Below, one piece after another: positions 8,985-17,618 of a stretch of DNA of 64,000 nt. The stretch is from Poriferisodalis sp965231925. Its GTDB lineage: Bacteria > Actinomycetota > Acidimicrobiia > Acidimicrobiales > Poriferisodalaceae. The stretch lies in NCBI GenBank assembly GCA_965231925.1, contig OZ246894.1:4154001-4218000 (forward strand). The letters run 5' to 3'. Under the pieces are notes generated by a model, which worked only from the letters and a program-made list of their open reading frames with translations, searched no databases and was not told the DNA's origin. The first letter of the stretch is position 1; each line of letters starts with the position of its first letter. Position numbers and translations under genes: made by a program.

Positions 8985-10388
8985 GTGACGGCAACGATTG
9001 CTGAGCTGGCGGCGGGCTACCGGGATGGGTCACGGTCTCCGGTTGAGGCCACGCAGGAGTGCCTGGCGGCGATCGCCTCGCTGGAGGGGCGAGTCGGCGC
9101 CTGGCAGGCGGTGTATGCGGACGAGGCGCGGGCGGCAGCGGAGGCTGCCGAGATGGCGCTGGACCTGGCGGCCGGCGAGCCGTTGGGGCCGTTCTGGGGG
9201 GTGCCGTTCGCACTCAAGGACATCGTGGACGTCGAGGGTCGGGTGACCACGGCGGGATCCGCTGCATGGGCGGACCGAATCTCTCCCGCCACAGGCACTG
9301 TTGCCCGGCGGCTGCTGGAGGCCGGCGGGATCTTGCTCGGCAAGACCAAGACGGTCGAGTTCGCCATGGGTGGCTGGGGCACCAACCAGCACATGGGCAC
9401 GCCGTGGAATCCTTGGGATGCTGACGTGGCGCGCACACCGGGCGGCTCGTCGTCGGGGTCGGGTGCGGCGGTGGCGTCGGGCATGGCGCCGTGCGCAGTG
9501 GGAACTGATACGGGCGGCTCGGTGCGACTGCCGGCGGCGCTGTGCGGGATCGTCGGGCTGAAGACCACCGAGGGCCTGCTGCCGATCGACGGGATCGTTC
9601 CCCTGTCGCACACGCTGGACACGCCAGGGCCGTTGGCTCGCTCGGTGCTCGACGCCGCGCTGATGTTTGATGCCATGTTGGGCACGCCGCCCGTCGAGGT
9701 TGAGCGGGACTGGCAGGCGGGGGACGGTCGCTACGGGGCATTGCGCGCGGCTGTGGACGACGGCCTGGGCGGGCGGCGGATCGGCTGTCTGAGCGAGGCC
9801 GAGCGGGTCGGTGTCGAGGCAGATCAGCTCGCCGCCTATGACGCTGCGCTCAAGGTGCTGGCGGTGCTGGGAGCCGACGTGGTGCCCTTCGACCCGCCGA
9901 CGTCATTCGAGGAAATGAAGAACACCAGGTTCGTGATCGTGACCGCCGAGTCCTACCACTACTACGGCAAGCTCATGGAGGACCCGAACTCGAAGGTGGA
10001 CGAGCGGGTGCGGGCCCGGGTGCTGCCAGGGGCCAGGGTCCCGGCCAGCGACTACATCGCGGCCATGCTGCAGCGGCGTATCGACTTGGCCGAGTTCGCC
10101 GAAGCGTTCGAGGGGTTCGATGCAATGGCGACACCGACCACGCCGATGCTGCCGCTGCGGGTGGACGAGGCCGACGAGACGAACACTCCGGCGTTGTTCA
10201 CCCGTGCGGCCAACTTCCTGGCCCTGTCATCGACGACCGTGCCGACCGGCGTGTCGCCGGGCGGCCTGCCGACATCGATCCAGTTCATGTGCCGGGGCGG
10301 CGACGAGACCCTGTCGCTGTCATTGGCGGCCGCGTACGAGGCCGCCCGGGGGCCGATGCCGAATCCGCCGCTGTGGGCCGGCGAATGA
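8985..10388 (+). CDS. Amidase (amidase signature family)
   Basis: The 467-residue protein is a full-length amidase signature enzyme. The catalytic Lys is at about residue 78 in GVPFALKDIVD, and the Gly/Ser-rich signature GGSSSGSGAAVASG with DTGGSVRLPAALCGIVGLK supplies the cis-Ser and nucleophilic Ser of the Ser-Ser-Lys triad. It hydrolyses C-N amide bonds; the substrate is unknown. The GTG at 8985 has a good Shine-Dalgarno (GAGGGGG) 6 bp upstream, which decides the start over an in-frame ATG at 8961. The cupin gene begins 50 bp downstream. Confidence 0.9.
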   Translation: MTATIAELAAGYRDGSRSPVEATQECLAAIASLEGRVGAWQAVYADEARAAAEAAEMALDLAAGEPLGPFWGVPFALKDIVDVEGRVTTAGSAAWADRISPATGTVARRLLEAGGILLGKTKTVEFAMGGWGTNQHMGTPWNPWDADVARTPGGSSSGSGAAVASGMAPCAVGTDTGGSVRLPAALCGIVGLKTTEGLLPIDGIVPLSHTLDTPGPLARSVLDAALMFDAMLGTPPVEVERDWQAGDGRYGALRAAVDDGLGGRRIGCLSEAERVGVEADQLAAYDAALKVLAVLGADVVPFDPPTSFEEMKNTRFVIVTAESYHYYGKLMEDPNSKVDERVRARVLPGARVPASDYIAAMLQRRIDLAEFAEAFEGFDAMATPTTPMLPLRVDEADETNTPALFTRAANFLALSSTTVPTGVSPGGLPTSIQFMCRGGDETLSLSLAAAYEAARGPMPNPPLWAGE

Positions 10389-10437
10389 GACGAATACCGC
10401 AGTCGCTGACGACCGACGAGACCAGGAGCACCTCACG

Positions 10438-10812
10438 ATGAAGATCACCTGGATGCGCACCGGCGCTGACGGCCGGACCGCGTTCGAGGACCTCGAGGTC
10501 GCCACGACCCAAGGTGAGCGAGGCAGGGAGACCCCGCTGCTGGCAGTGGACGGCGTATTCTTCCGCACCGACCAGCCAGCGCTGGACATGGACTTCCACA
10601 ACGCCCCCCGCCGGCAGTTGGTGATCCCGCTCGGCGGCGAGCTCGAGGTTGAGGCCGGCGACGGCACGACGCGGCGAATCGGCACCGGCGATGCCCTGCT
10701 GGCCGATGATCTGAGCGGTCAGGGCCACAAGTCCCGCTTCATTCCAGACGGCGCGACCGTGGTGTTCGGGGTGCTGCCCGACGACGTCGACCCCGCCGCA
10801 TGGCGGGCGTGA
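10438..10812 (+). CDS. Small cupin-domain protein
   Basis: The 124-residue product has the double-stranded beta-helix pattern of a small cupin: DMDFHNAPRRQLVIPLGGELEVEAGDG in the first motif and GTGDALLADDLSGQGHKSRF in the second. Potential metal ligands are His in DFHNAP and His in GHKSRF. It follows the amidase by 50 bp and may be co-transcribed with it. Small cupins act as isomerases, dioxygenases or sensor proteins, and nothing here separates these. Confidence 0.7.
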   Translation: MKITWMRTGADGRTAFEDLEVATTQGERGRETPLLAVDGVFFRTDQPALDMDFHNAPRRQLVIPLGGELEVEAGDGTTRRIGTGDALLADDLSGQGHKSRFIPDGATVVFGVLPDDVDPAAWRA

Positions 10813-11085
10813 GGGCCGCACCGGCGAGCGCAACCACGCTGGGCCTCAGAGGCTGAGCCGATAGGCGAAGCCGTGGCCCGAGCGGCCCGTGAGCGACAGC
10901 GAACAAGAGCGGGAAACGATTGGTGTGACAACGGACGGGTTCGACTATTGGCGCTTCCTCACAGTTGCTGGCCCACTCGATGTGCGCCCGCGGGCAGCCC
11001 GCACTGTTCGTGGTAGGCATGCAGCCGCGGCTCGGTGCCCAGCGCATCTCGCCGCCGCAGCGAACCCCACCAAGGAGCGACGACC
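10813..11085. other. Intergenic stretch with no supported gene
   Basis: This 273-bp gap between the cupin and ABM genes has open frames on both strands, but none has a family pattern or clear ribosome binding site. A GTG-started frame at 10889 gives a short hydrophilic peptide of unclear status. The only definite signal is AAGGAG just before the ABM gene. Confidence 0.5.
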
Positions 11086-11391
11086 ATGGGCAAGGCAACG
11101 GTGATCGGCAGTTTCACGTGTCAAGACGGCAAGGCCGACGAGATGGAAGCCGTGCTGGCTTCGATGGTCGAAGCGGCCAAGGACGAGCCCGGCGTGGAGA
11201 TCTACTCGTACCACCGCGGTGAGGGAAACCAGTTCTGGTTCTTCGCTCTGATGAACGACGCCGAGTCGATGCAACACCACGGCCAGACACCTGCCATGCA
11301 GGAGGCGATGGCTGCGTTCGGCCCGCTGATGGGTTCGCCCCCGCAGATGCAGGTGACCAAGCCGATCGCGGCGATCGGCTTGGATCTCTAG
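11086..11391 (+). CDS. Antibiotic biosynthesis monooxygenase (ABM) domain protein
   Basis: The 101-residue product matches the dimeric alpha/beta-barrel ABM family: a first strand ATVIGSFTCQDGKADEMEAVL, then DEPGVEIYSYHRG and a helix SMQHHGQTPAMQEAM. Family members are cofactor-free monooxygenases or small stress proteins. AAGGAG at 11072-11077 sets the start at the ATG at 11086. The CoA-transferase alpha gene follows 18 bp later, so it may open that operon. The conserved residues support the fold but not a particular substrate. Confidence 0.8.
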   Translation: MGKATVIGSFTCQDGKADEMEAVLASMVEAAKDEPGVEIYSYHRGEGNQFWFFALMNDAESMQHHGQTPAMQEAMAAFGPLMGSPPQMQVTKPIAAIGLDL

Positions 11392-11409
11392 TTCGGTTCG
11401 GCGGGAAGT

Positions 11410-12120
11410 GTGATCGACAAACGGATCGCAAGCGCAGCAGCCGCCGTCGCCGCCATTGACGACGGCGCGACGATCATGATCGGCGGCTTCGGCGAGGCCG
11501 GCAGCCCGATCGAGTTGGTCCATGCCCTCATCGATCAGGGCGCCTCGGAGCTGACGGTCATCAGCAACAACGCCGGCAACGGACAGGTCGGATTGGCTGC
11601 GCTCATCCGCTGCGGCCGGGTCGCCAAGATCATCGGCTCATACCCGCGCAGCTCGCACTCGACCGTCTTCGCCGACGTGTATCGAGCTGGGCGCATCGAG
11701 CTCGAGTTGGTGCCCCAGGGCACCTTGGCCGAGCGCATCAGGGCCGGCGGGGCCGGCATCCCGGCCTTCTACACGCCTACCGGGGCCGCTACCGAGCTCG
11801 CCGACGGCAAGGAGCAGCGTGAATTCGACGGCCGGCCGCACCTGCTCGAGCATGCCCTCACCGCCGACTGGGCCCTGATCAAGGCCCGTGCTGCGGACTG
11901 GCACGGCAACCTGCTGTACAGCAAGACAGCTCGCAATTTCGCTCCGATCATGGCAATGGCCGCGTCGACGACGGTGGTGCAGGCTTCGTCGGTGGATGCG
12001 CCAGGGGCACTCGACCCCGAGACCATTGTCACGCCGGGGATCTTCGTCGACCGCGTTGTGCACGTCCCCGATCCTGCACAAGAATTCGAATTGGTCGCAC
12101 AGGGAGCGCACTACCCATGA
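11410..12120 (+). CDS. 3-oxoacid CoA-transferase, subunit A
   Basis: The 236-residue protein matches the alpha subunit of class I CoA-transferases: ATIMIGGFGEAGSPIELVHALID near the start and GGAGIPAFYTPTGAATELADG near residue 115. It transfers CoA from succinyl-CoA or acetyl-CoA to a 3-oxoacid, together with the B subunit encoded next. The start is a GTG at 11410. The gene overlaps subunit B by 4 bp (ATGA), which points to translational coupling and equal production of the two chains. Whether it acts in ketone body, beta-ketoadipate or other degradation cannot be told. Confidence 0.9.
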   Translation: MIDKRIASAAAAVAAIDDGATIMIGGFGEAGSPIELVHALIDQGASELTVISNNAGNGQVGLAALIRCGRVAKIIGSYPRSSHSTVFADVYRAGRIELELVPQGTLAERIRAGGAGIPAFYTPTGAATELADGKEQREFDGRPHLLEHALTADWALIKARAADWHGNLLYSKTARNFAPIMAMAASTTVVQASSVDAPGALDPETIVTPGIFVDRVVHVPDPAQEFELVAQGAHYP

Positions 12121-12800
12121 ACGAGCAGCTGCCCGCCTCCCTCCGAGCACGGCTCACCAGGGAACAGATTGCCGAGCGCGCCGCCCAGGACATTGCCGAC
12201 GGGTACTACGTGAACCTGGGGATCGGGATGCCCGAGCTGATCGCGCAATTCGTCCCCGAGGGGCGTGAGATCGTGCTGCACACCGAGAACGGCTTGCTGG
12301 GGATGGGCCCGGCGCCGACGCCTGACGCAGTCGACGTCGAGCTGATCAATGCAGGCAAGAAGCCGGTCACGGCGAATCCCGGTGCTTCCTACTTCCATCA
12401 CGCCGACAGCTTCGCCATGGTCCGGGGAGGGCATCTGGACCTGTGCGTCCTCGGTGCCATGGAAGTTGCTGCCAACGGTGATCTCGCGAATTGGTCGACT
12501 GGGCGGGATGATGCGATCCCTGCCGTCGGCGGGGCCATGGATCTCGTGTCCGGGGTCCGGACTGTGCGCGTCATGACGACCCACTGCACTCGGGATGGGA
12601 CGCCAAAGCTCGTCGCGAAGTGCTCGTACCCGCTGACCGGGGCCGAAGTGGTCAGCCGCATCTACACCGATCTTGCAGTCGTCGATGTCACGCCGGACGG
12701 CTTCGCGCTGATCGAGACAGCCCCCGGGGTGTCGTTCGACGACGTCGCTGCTCGGACCGGCGCACCTCTTCGCGACGCCCGAGCGAGCTCCCTCACCTGA
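12117..12800 (+). CDS. 3-oxoacid CoA-transferase, subunit B
   Basis: The 227-residue protein is the beta subunit of the class I CoA-transferase. GYYVNLGIGMPELIAQFVPEG precedes the catalytic segment LHTENGLLGMGP, in which the Glu of ENG forms the CoA-thioester intermediate. GGHLDLCVLGAMEVAANGDLANW is the expected third motif. It overlaps subunit A by 4 bp and has the usual length. The last residues are Ala/Arg-rich and less conserved. Confidence 0.9.
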   Translation: MNEQLPASLRARLTREQIAERAAQDIADGYYVNLGIGMPELIAQFVPEGREIVLHTENGLLGMGPAPTPDAVDVELINAGKKPVTANPGASYFHHADSFAMVRGGHLDLCVLGAMEVAANGDLANWSTGRDDAIPAVGGAMDLVSGVRTVRVMTTHCTRDGTPKLVAKCSYPLTGAEVVSRIYTDLAVVDVTPDGFALIETAPGVSFDDVAARTGAPLRDARASSLT

Positions 12801-12932
12801 GGCAGCCCGCCGCCTCCGCCACGGGATGCGGCTAGGGCCCCGCCTGCGGCCTCATCCGTCAGGCAGCGTGATGCCGCGACCGCGACGAAGCGCGACAGAG
12901 CGCACCCGCCGGGCGGCCATAGGGTGGGCAGC

Positions 12933-13403
12933 GTGCTGGCGGTGCTGATTCTGTTGCTCCTGTCGGTGCCGCTGTTGGAGCTGTTCGTCATCGTGCAGGT
13001 GGCGGGCGGGCTGGGCGCTGGCCAGACCATCTTGCTGCTGGTGGTGGTGTCGGTCGTGGGCGCTTGGATGGTGCGGCGCTCGGGGCTCGGCGTGCTGAAT
13101 CAGATCCGCACTCGCTTGGCTCAAGGCGAGATCCCCGGCAACGAGCTCGTCGACGGACTGCTGATCCTGCTCGCCGGCGCACTCATGCTGACGCCCGGCT
13201 TTCTGACCGATGCCGTCGGGCTGCTGATGCTCTTCCCGCCGACCCGCAAAGCCGTACGCTCGATACTCGTGCGCCGTTACGCCAAGCGAGTCGATATCGC
13301 TGGCTGGTCCGGTGCACAGGGCGGTCCTGGCGGTCCTCATCGCTTCGGCTCCCCCCTCGACGCCGAGAGCTTCACGAAGGACACCGATGACCGGACCGAC
13401 TGA
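12933..13403 (+). CDS. fxsA: FxsA family membrane protein
   Basis: The 156-residue product begins with two hydrophobic helices (residues 1-25 and 30-48) around PLLELFVIVQVAGGLGAGQT, followed by RRSGLGVLNQIRTRLAQGEIPGNEL and a third helix LLILLAGALMLTPGFLTDAVGLLMLFPP. These are the marks of FxsA, a cytoplasmic-membrane protein that in E. coli relieves phage T7 exclusion by F plasmid; its cellular role is unclear. AGGGTGG just upstream favours the GTG at 12933 over one at 12924. It overlaps the next gene by 17 bp. Confidence 0.8.
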   Translation: MLAVLILLLLSVPLLELFVIVQVAGGLGAGQTILLLVVVSVVGAWMVRRSGLGVLNQIRTRLAQGEIPGNELVDGLLILLAGALMLTPGFLTDAVGLLMLFPPTRKAVRSILVRRYAKRVDIAGWSGAQGGPGGPHRFGSPLDAESFTKDTDDRTD

Positions 13404-14280
13404 CTTTCCAGCACCCCCAGGCATGGGACTCCCGCCGGACGAGGGCCCGATAGTGCTGAAGGATCGACTTCCCCTCGGCATCGCGCTGCTGGCACTCGCG
13501 GTAGCGATCGCAGCGCTGGTGGTCGCCGTCGGCGACTCCGACAACGACGATGATGGCAATGCGCCTGAGGCCACCGCCACTACGTCCGCGCCCGCGGCAG
13601 CGACGCCGGCCCCGATACCCACCACGACCATCGGCACGGTCCAGACACTGCCGCCCACGCCCACAACGGCGGCCGACCAGCAGATCGTTACCGCCACAAC
13701 GGCCGCCGAGGCCGAAGTCGACAACGGCGCAGAGCAACGCTTGATCCTGGCAGTCGTGGGCATCGGCTACGACAGCACGCTGAACGTGCGCGATGAGCCG
13801 GGAGGCCAGATCGTCGCCAGGCTCGACTCGACGGACACCGGAGTCGTTCCGACCGGCACGATCCAAGTGGTCACCGGGGTGTCCTGGCACGAGGTGCACG
13901 CAGCCGGCGTTGTCGGCTGGGTCAGCGGCGAGTACGTGACCCCGTTGGGTGCGACCGTCGACGCGACGACCGAGATCGTGGGACGCCTCGGCGAGACGCC
14001 CAGCGCCGCCAACTTGGCAGCGTTGGGTCGGACCGTCGCGGGTGCTGTCGCATCCGAGGAGCCTGAGTCGCGGGTGAGGATCTCGGGTGAGCCGACAGTG
14101 GGCGAGCTCAGCGAGGTCACGATGGATGTCGTCGGTCAGCCTGACGACTCGATCCGTGGCTTCCGGCTGCACGTATTCGCGACCCGCAACAGCGACGGAA
14201 CGTTCACGCTGCGCAACGTCGAGGGCACCGTGATGTGCTACATCGATCGAGGCGTCAACGCCCAGGGCCTCTGCAACTAG
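13387..14280 (+). CDS. Membrane-anchored protein with SH3-like domain
   Basis: The 297-residue product has a short cytoplasmic head, one transmembrane helix (about residues 32-55), a long Thr/Pro/Ala-rich linker to about residue 115, and an extracellular domain beginning VGIGYDSTLNVRDEPGGQIVARL, typical of bacterial SH3 domains. A second domain follows with RISGEPTVGELSEVTMDVV. SH3 domains of this sort bind cell-wall or peptide ligands. The start at 13387 overlaps the end of the FxsA gene, so the two are probably co-transcribed. Confidence 0.75.
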   Translation: MTGPTDFPAPPGMGLPPDEGPIVLKDRLPLGIALLALAVAIAALVVAVGDSDNDDDGNAPEATATTSAPAAATPAPIPTTTIGTVQTLPPTPTTAADQQIVTATTAAEAEVDNGAEQRLILAVVGIGYDSTLNVRDEPGGQIVARLDSTDTGVVPTGTIQVVTGVSWHEVHAAGVVGWVSGEYVTPLGATVDATTEIVGRLGETPSAANLAALGRTVAGAVASEEPESRVRISGEPTVGELSEVTMDVVGQPDDSIRGFRLHVFATRNSDGTFTLRNVEGTVMCYIDRGVNAQGLCN

Positions 14281-14322
14281 CGAGGGTCCGGCTGACGGGC
14301 GCGGCCGGTGTACCTGTAGCGG

Positions 14323-14727
14323 TCAGGCGCGGTCGGGCATTTCGGCGGTGCCGTAGCCCTCGTCCACCACGCCTTCGGTGAAGAACGTCTCCCACCACAG
14401 GCCGTTGGGATCGGTCACCCAGGACTTGTGCTGGAGCTGGTAGCCGCACACCAAGTCGTTCTGGTCGGAACGGGGCAGCTCCGCTGAGTCGATGTGGGAG
14501 CGCAGGTCGGTGAGCTCGTCGTGCGTCTCCACCTGGATGCCGTAGTGGGCCGAGCCAGGCTGCCCGCAGCCGTGGGTGTCCAGCGAGAAGTTGACCCGGG
14601 GGTCCTCCAGCATCCACTTGGCGTAGTCGGGGCGCCGCAGCGTGGGTTCGCAGCCGAAGAGCCGGGTGTAGAACTCGATCGACTCGCCGAGGTCGTCGAC
14701 CTGAAGCCCGATGTGCATGCGTCGCAT
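14323..14727 (-). CDS. VOC-family protein of the ArsI/CadI type
   Basis: The 134-residue product begins MRRMHIGLQVDDLGESIEFY and contains PDYAKWMLEDPRVNFSLDTH, a pattern shared by ArsI C-As lyases and CadI. Cysteines are present in GCEPTL, HGCGQPGS and LVCGYQ; the paired Cys of ArsI that binds trivalent arsenicals is not seen as an adjacent pair, so ArsI activity is doubtful. Adjacent genes give no metal-resistance context. The ATG at 14727 is taken because the family begins there; the longer open frame is not supported. Confidence 0.75.
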   Translation of the reverse strand: MRRMHIGLQVDDLGESIEFYTRLFGCEPTLRRPDYAKWMLEDPRVNFSLDTHGCGQPGSAHYGIQVETHDELTDLRSHIDSAELPRSDQNDLVCGYQLQHKSWVTDPNGLWWETFFTEGVVDEGYGTAEMPDRA

Positions 14728-15025
14728 GGTCCGAACGTTACGGCACCCTGCGACGTGCTGTCTGCCCGGTCTTGCCAACCAGCTGCACCGACTGCCTGCG
14801 GCAAACCGGTGACGCCGACCGGCAGAATCGCGGCGTTGCATCGGTCGCCCCCGAGCGCTGACCTGCTGTGCCGTGCCGAAGAGCACAGCGGTGCCAACGG
14901 CTGCGCCAGTGGCCCGTCGGCGCAGCTGCGGCAGACTGCTCGCCGTTGGAACCGGCTTCCCGAGCTGAGCACTCAAGTCGGATGCTGAGATTCGCCGTCG
15001 TCCCGGCAGCGAGCAGGAGACCACC
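14728..15025. other. Intergenic region with divergent promoters, no gene seen
   Basis: This 298-bp gap separates the divergent VOC gene (minus) and alpha/beta hydrolase gene (plus). Open frames cross it on both strands but show no family pattern. CAGGAGA before the ATG at 15026 is the ribosome binding site for the hydrolase. Confidence 0.5.
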
Positions 15026-15961
15026 ATGTCCATTGCAATTGTCAACACGTTCGATTCGAGCCAGCGCAGCGACTCAGCCGAAATCCGGCTCTACTACGAG
15101 ACGCACGGCGACCCGGCCGACCCGGCGCTGCTGCTGGTGAACGGGTACTCCTCGCAGATCCTCGGGTGGTATCCCGGCTTCCGGGAACAGCTCGCCGAGC
15201 GGGAGCGGTTCGTCGTGAGCTTCGACAATCGTGATGTGGGCCTGTCGACGCACCTGGACGGGATCGAGGTGGACCTCGCCGCAGTGAGCAAGGCCGCCAT
15301 CAAGGCTGCGGCCGCTGGCGAGCCCATGCCGCCGGTGCCGTACACGCTGTCCGACTTCGCCGATGATGCCGTGGGGCTGCTTGACCACCTGGGCGTCGGA
15401 GCGGCACACATTGCCGGCATGTCGATGGGCGGGATGATCGTGCAGCAGATGGCCATCGACCATCCCGACCGGGTGCTGTCGATGACGTCGATCATGTCCA
15501 CGACCGGCGAGCCTGGCTACTTCGAGGCCACGCCCGAGGCCATGGCGGCACTGATGACACCGCCGCCGTCCGACCGCGAGGGGTACATCGCCGCCAACGT
15601 GGCCTCCCGCAAGGTCAGTTCGAGCCGGCGCTACTTCGATCCCGATCGGGCAGCCGAGATGGTGGCTGCCTCCTACGACCGCATGTACTACCCCGAGGGC
15701 CTTCCCCGGCAGATGGCGGCTGTGCGCTGCTCGCCGCCGCGGGCCGACGCGCTTCGCCGGCTGGCGGTGCCGACGCTGGTGATCCATGGCCGGGACGACA
15801 CGCTGATCCAGCCGAACGGCGGAGAGCGCACCGCCGAGTTGGTGCCCAGCGCCGACCTGCTGCTGGTGGGCGATATGGGCCATGATCTGCCCGAACCGCG
15901 GTGGCCGATGCTGATTGACGCGATCATCAGCCACACTGCTCACGCCGGCCCACATGAGTGA
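15026..15961 (+). CDS. Alpha/beta hydrolase
   Basis: The 311-residue protein has the canonical alpha/beta hydrolase layout. The oxyanion loop is LLLVNGYSSQILGWYPGF, the nucleophile elbow is GMSMGGMIVQQMA near residue 135, the acid is probably Asp in VIHGRDDTLIQPNGG, and the catalytic His is in VGDMGHDLPEP near the C-terminus. It resembles carboxylesterase/lactonase members of the family. AGGAGA lies 7 bp upstream of the ATG. The FMN-reductase gene begins 9 bp after its stop, so the two form an operon. Confidence 0.85.
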   Translation: MSIAIVNTFDSSQRSDSAEIRLYYETHGDPADPALLLVNGYSSQILGWYPGFREQLAERERFVVSFDNRDVGLSTHLDGIEVDLAAVSKAAIKAAAAGEPMPPVPYTLSDFADDAVGLLDHLGVGAAHIAGMSMGGMIVQQMAIDHPDRVLSMTSIMSTTGEPGYFEATPEAMAALMTPPPSDREGYIAANVASRKVSSSRRYFDPDRAAEMVAASYDRMYYPEGLPRQMAAVRCSPPRADALRRLAVPTLVIHGRDDTLIQPNGGERTAELVPSADLLLVGDMGHDLPEPRWPMLIDAIISHTAHAGPHE

Positions 15962-15970
15962 GACGACACC

Positions 15971-16561
15971 ATGAAGCTCTTGGCCTTTGCCGCCTCCAAC
16001 GCCAGCCAGTCGATCAACCGGCAGCTCGTCGACTACGCCGTCGGGCTCCTTGCCGACGGGCAGATCGAGGGCGTGCCGGCCGGCGCGCTGGAGATCAGCT
16101 CACTCGACCTGAACGACTTCGAGATGCCGATCTACAGCATCGATCGGCAGAACGCTGACGGCATCCCGCGGCCGGCACACGACTTCTACAACCTGCTCGG
16201 TGCGGCGGATGCGCTGCTGATCTCCTTCGCCGAGCACAACGGCTCGTACACAGTCGCGTACAAGAACGTCTTCGACTGGGCGTCACGGATCGACATGCGG
16301 GTGTACCACGACAAGCCGATCGTGATGCTGTCCACGTCACCGGGCGGCGGCGGGGGCGGGTTCGTGCTGCGGACTGCGGGTCATCTGGCCGGGTACTTCG
16401 GCAACGAGGTGCTCGCCAGCCTCGCTGTTCCGCGATTCGGCGAGAACTTCGACACCGAGGCGGGCAGGCTGACCGACCCCGACCTCGATGTGCAGCTGCG
16501 TGAGGCCCTCGCCACGCTGGCGGGAGTGTTGACCGGAGGCGCCGACAACCCTGGTTCGTGA
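15971..16561 (+). CDS. NADPH-dependent FMN reductase
   Basis: The 196-residue product has the flavodoxin-like pattern of the NADPH-dependent FMN reductase family: MKLLAFAASNASQSINRQL for the phosphate loop, LLISFAEHNGSYTVAYKNVFDW near residue 80, and MLSTSPGGGGGGFVLRTAGH near residue 120. The glycine-rich segment is longer than usual. It starts 9 bp after the upstream hydrolase gene. Such proteins supply reduced flavin or reduce quinones. Confidence 0.85.
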   Translation: MKLLAFAASNASQSINRQLVDYAVGLLADGQIEGVPAGALEISSLDLNDFEMPIYSIDRQNADGIPRPAHDFYNLLGAADALLISFAEHNGSYTVAYKNVFDWASRIDMRVYHDKPIVMLSTSPGGGGGGFVLRTAGHLAGYFGNEVLASLAVPRFGENFDTEAGRLTDPDLDVQLREALATLAGVLTGGADNPGS

Positions 16562-16622
16562 GGCGCCGTCGCCTGGTGTGCCGACCAAGTCCTGCGGGCA
16601 AACCGGATAGCTGAACAGCCGG

Positions 16623-17381
16623 TCATCTGCCTGGGCGCACCGACCCCTCAGGCGAGGCCGGGACGAACTTCCCATCGACCAGCACGGGCACTGTCTGACT
16701 GGTGTTGGTGTCCGCTGCCCAGTTGACATCGACGTCGTAGCCCCGTTCGATGAGTTCGCGTCCCGAGACGCACTCGGAGAGGCGTCGTTCCAAATCGTCT
16801 TCGGCGTCCGCGAACGCAGCCGCCGCCGTCGCAGCTTCCGGCGAGAGCTGAGCGTCCCCGATGGCGGCGATGATTGCGCCGGCTCCGACGAAGTCCTCGA
16901 ACGCCGGACGCAGGCTGCCGTCGTGGGGCCACCGCTCCCCCGCCGCGAGGACACCGACTCGGGCTGCGACGCTGGCGGCGTGAGTGCCGACAGCAGCAGC
17001 ATTGCGGAGGCACCCCGCCACGACGGCCCGCCCGGTCCACGTGAGTTGCGCGGTCAGCGCAGAACCGTTCGGCGACGGCAGCACGACGGTCGAATTGGCC
17101 GGCAGCAAGGTGAGTGACGCCGGCGACAGCGAGTAGGGCCGGACTGACGATGTCTTGTCGCGCGGCACCGCCACCTGGGCGCCGAGCTGCGCACCCAGTC
17201 GCTCCGCTTCGACGGGCTCGGCCGCGCACGGCACGACCGTCACGCCACGCGACACCGCCACGTCCACTGCGGTGCTGAAGCTCAGCACGTCGACCACTAC
17301 GACGACGTCAGCCCAGTCGCTGAACACCTCTACCGCTCGAGGTCCCCACTCCAGGTGGACGTCGACCATGTGCCTCACCAT
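16623..17381 (-). CDS. 2-phosphosulfolactate phosphatase (ComB) family protein
   Basis: The 252-residue protein matches the ComB family: WADVVVVVDVLSFSTAVDVAVSRG near residue 25, SLTLLPANSTVVLPSPNGSALTA near residue 90, VVAGCLRNAAAVG near residue 115, and the acidic FEDFVGAGAII. In coenzyme M synthesis ComB removes phosphate from phosphosulfolactate; in bacteria without that pathway the role is unknown. I used the ATG at 17381, though one at 17369 is possible. It is divergent from the FAD monooxygenase gene. Confidence 0.75.
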   Translation of the reverse strand: MVRHMVDVHLEWGPRAVEVFSDWADVVVVVDVLSFSTAVDVAVSRGVTVVPCAAEPVEAERLGAQLGAQVAVPRDKTSSVRPYSLSPASLTLLPANSTVVLPSPNGSALTAQLTWTGRAVVAGCLRNAAAVGTHAASVAARVGVLAAGERWPHDGSLRPAFEDFVGAGAIIAAIGDAQLSPEAATAAAAFADAEDDLERRLSECVSGRELIERGYDVDVNWAADTNTSQTVPVLVDGKFVPASPEGSVRPGR

Positions 17382-17618
17382 CGCTTCATCGCCATTGGGC
17401 TGAGCTGGATCGGAGCCACACCCAGGCTGCGCACGATACGGCCCGCCGAGCCGGGCAACGGGCAGCCAGCACTCGGCAGCCAGCGGCCCACCGCGCTCTC
17501 GATAGGGCCGCTGGGCCTGGCAATCGGCACGGGGCTGTACGCGACGGGCGACCAATCAGCTCGGCCCGGCCTGTCGCGTCGTCGGTACGGTGCACTATGC
17601 GCGAGCCGTCGAGCGCTC

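Noticed and set aside
14323..14727. ArsI arsenic lyase
   Set aside because: The adjacent Cys pair needed for ArsI is not found, and there are no arsenic genes nearby; kept as a VOC protein of that type.
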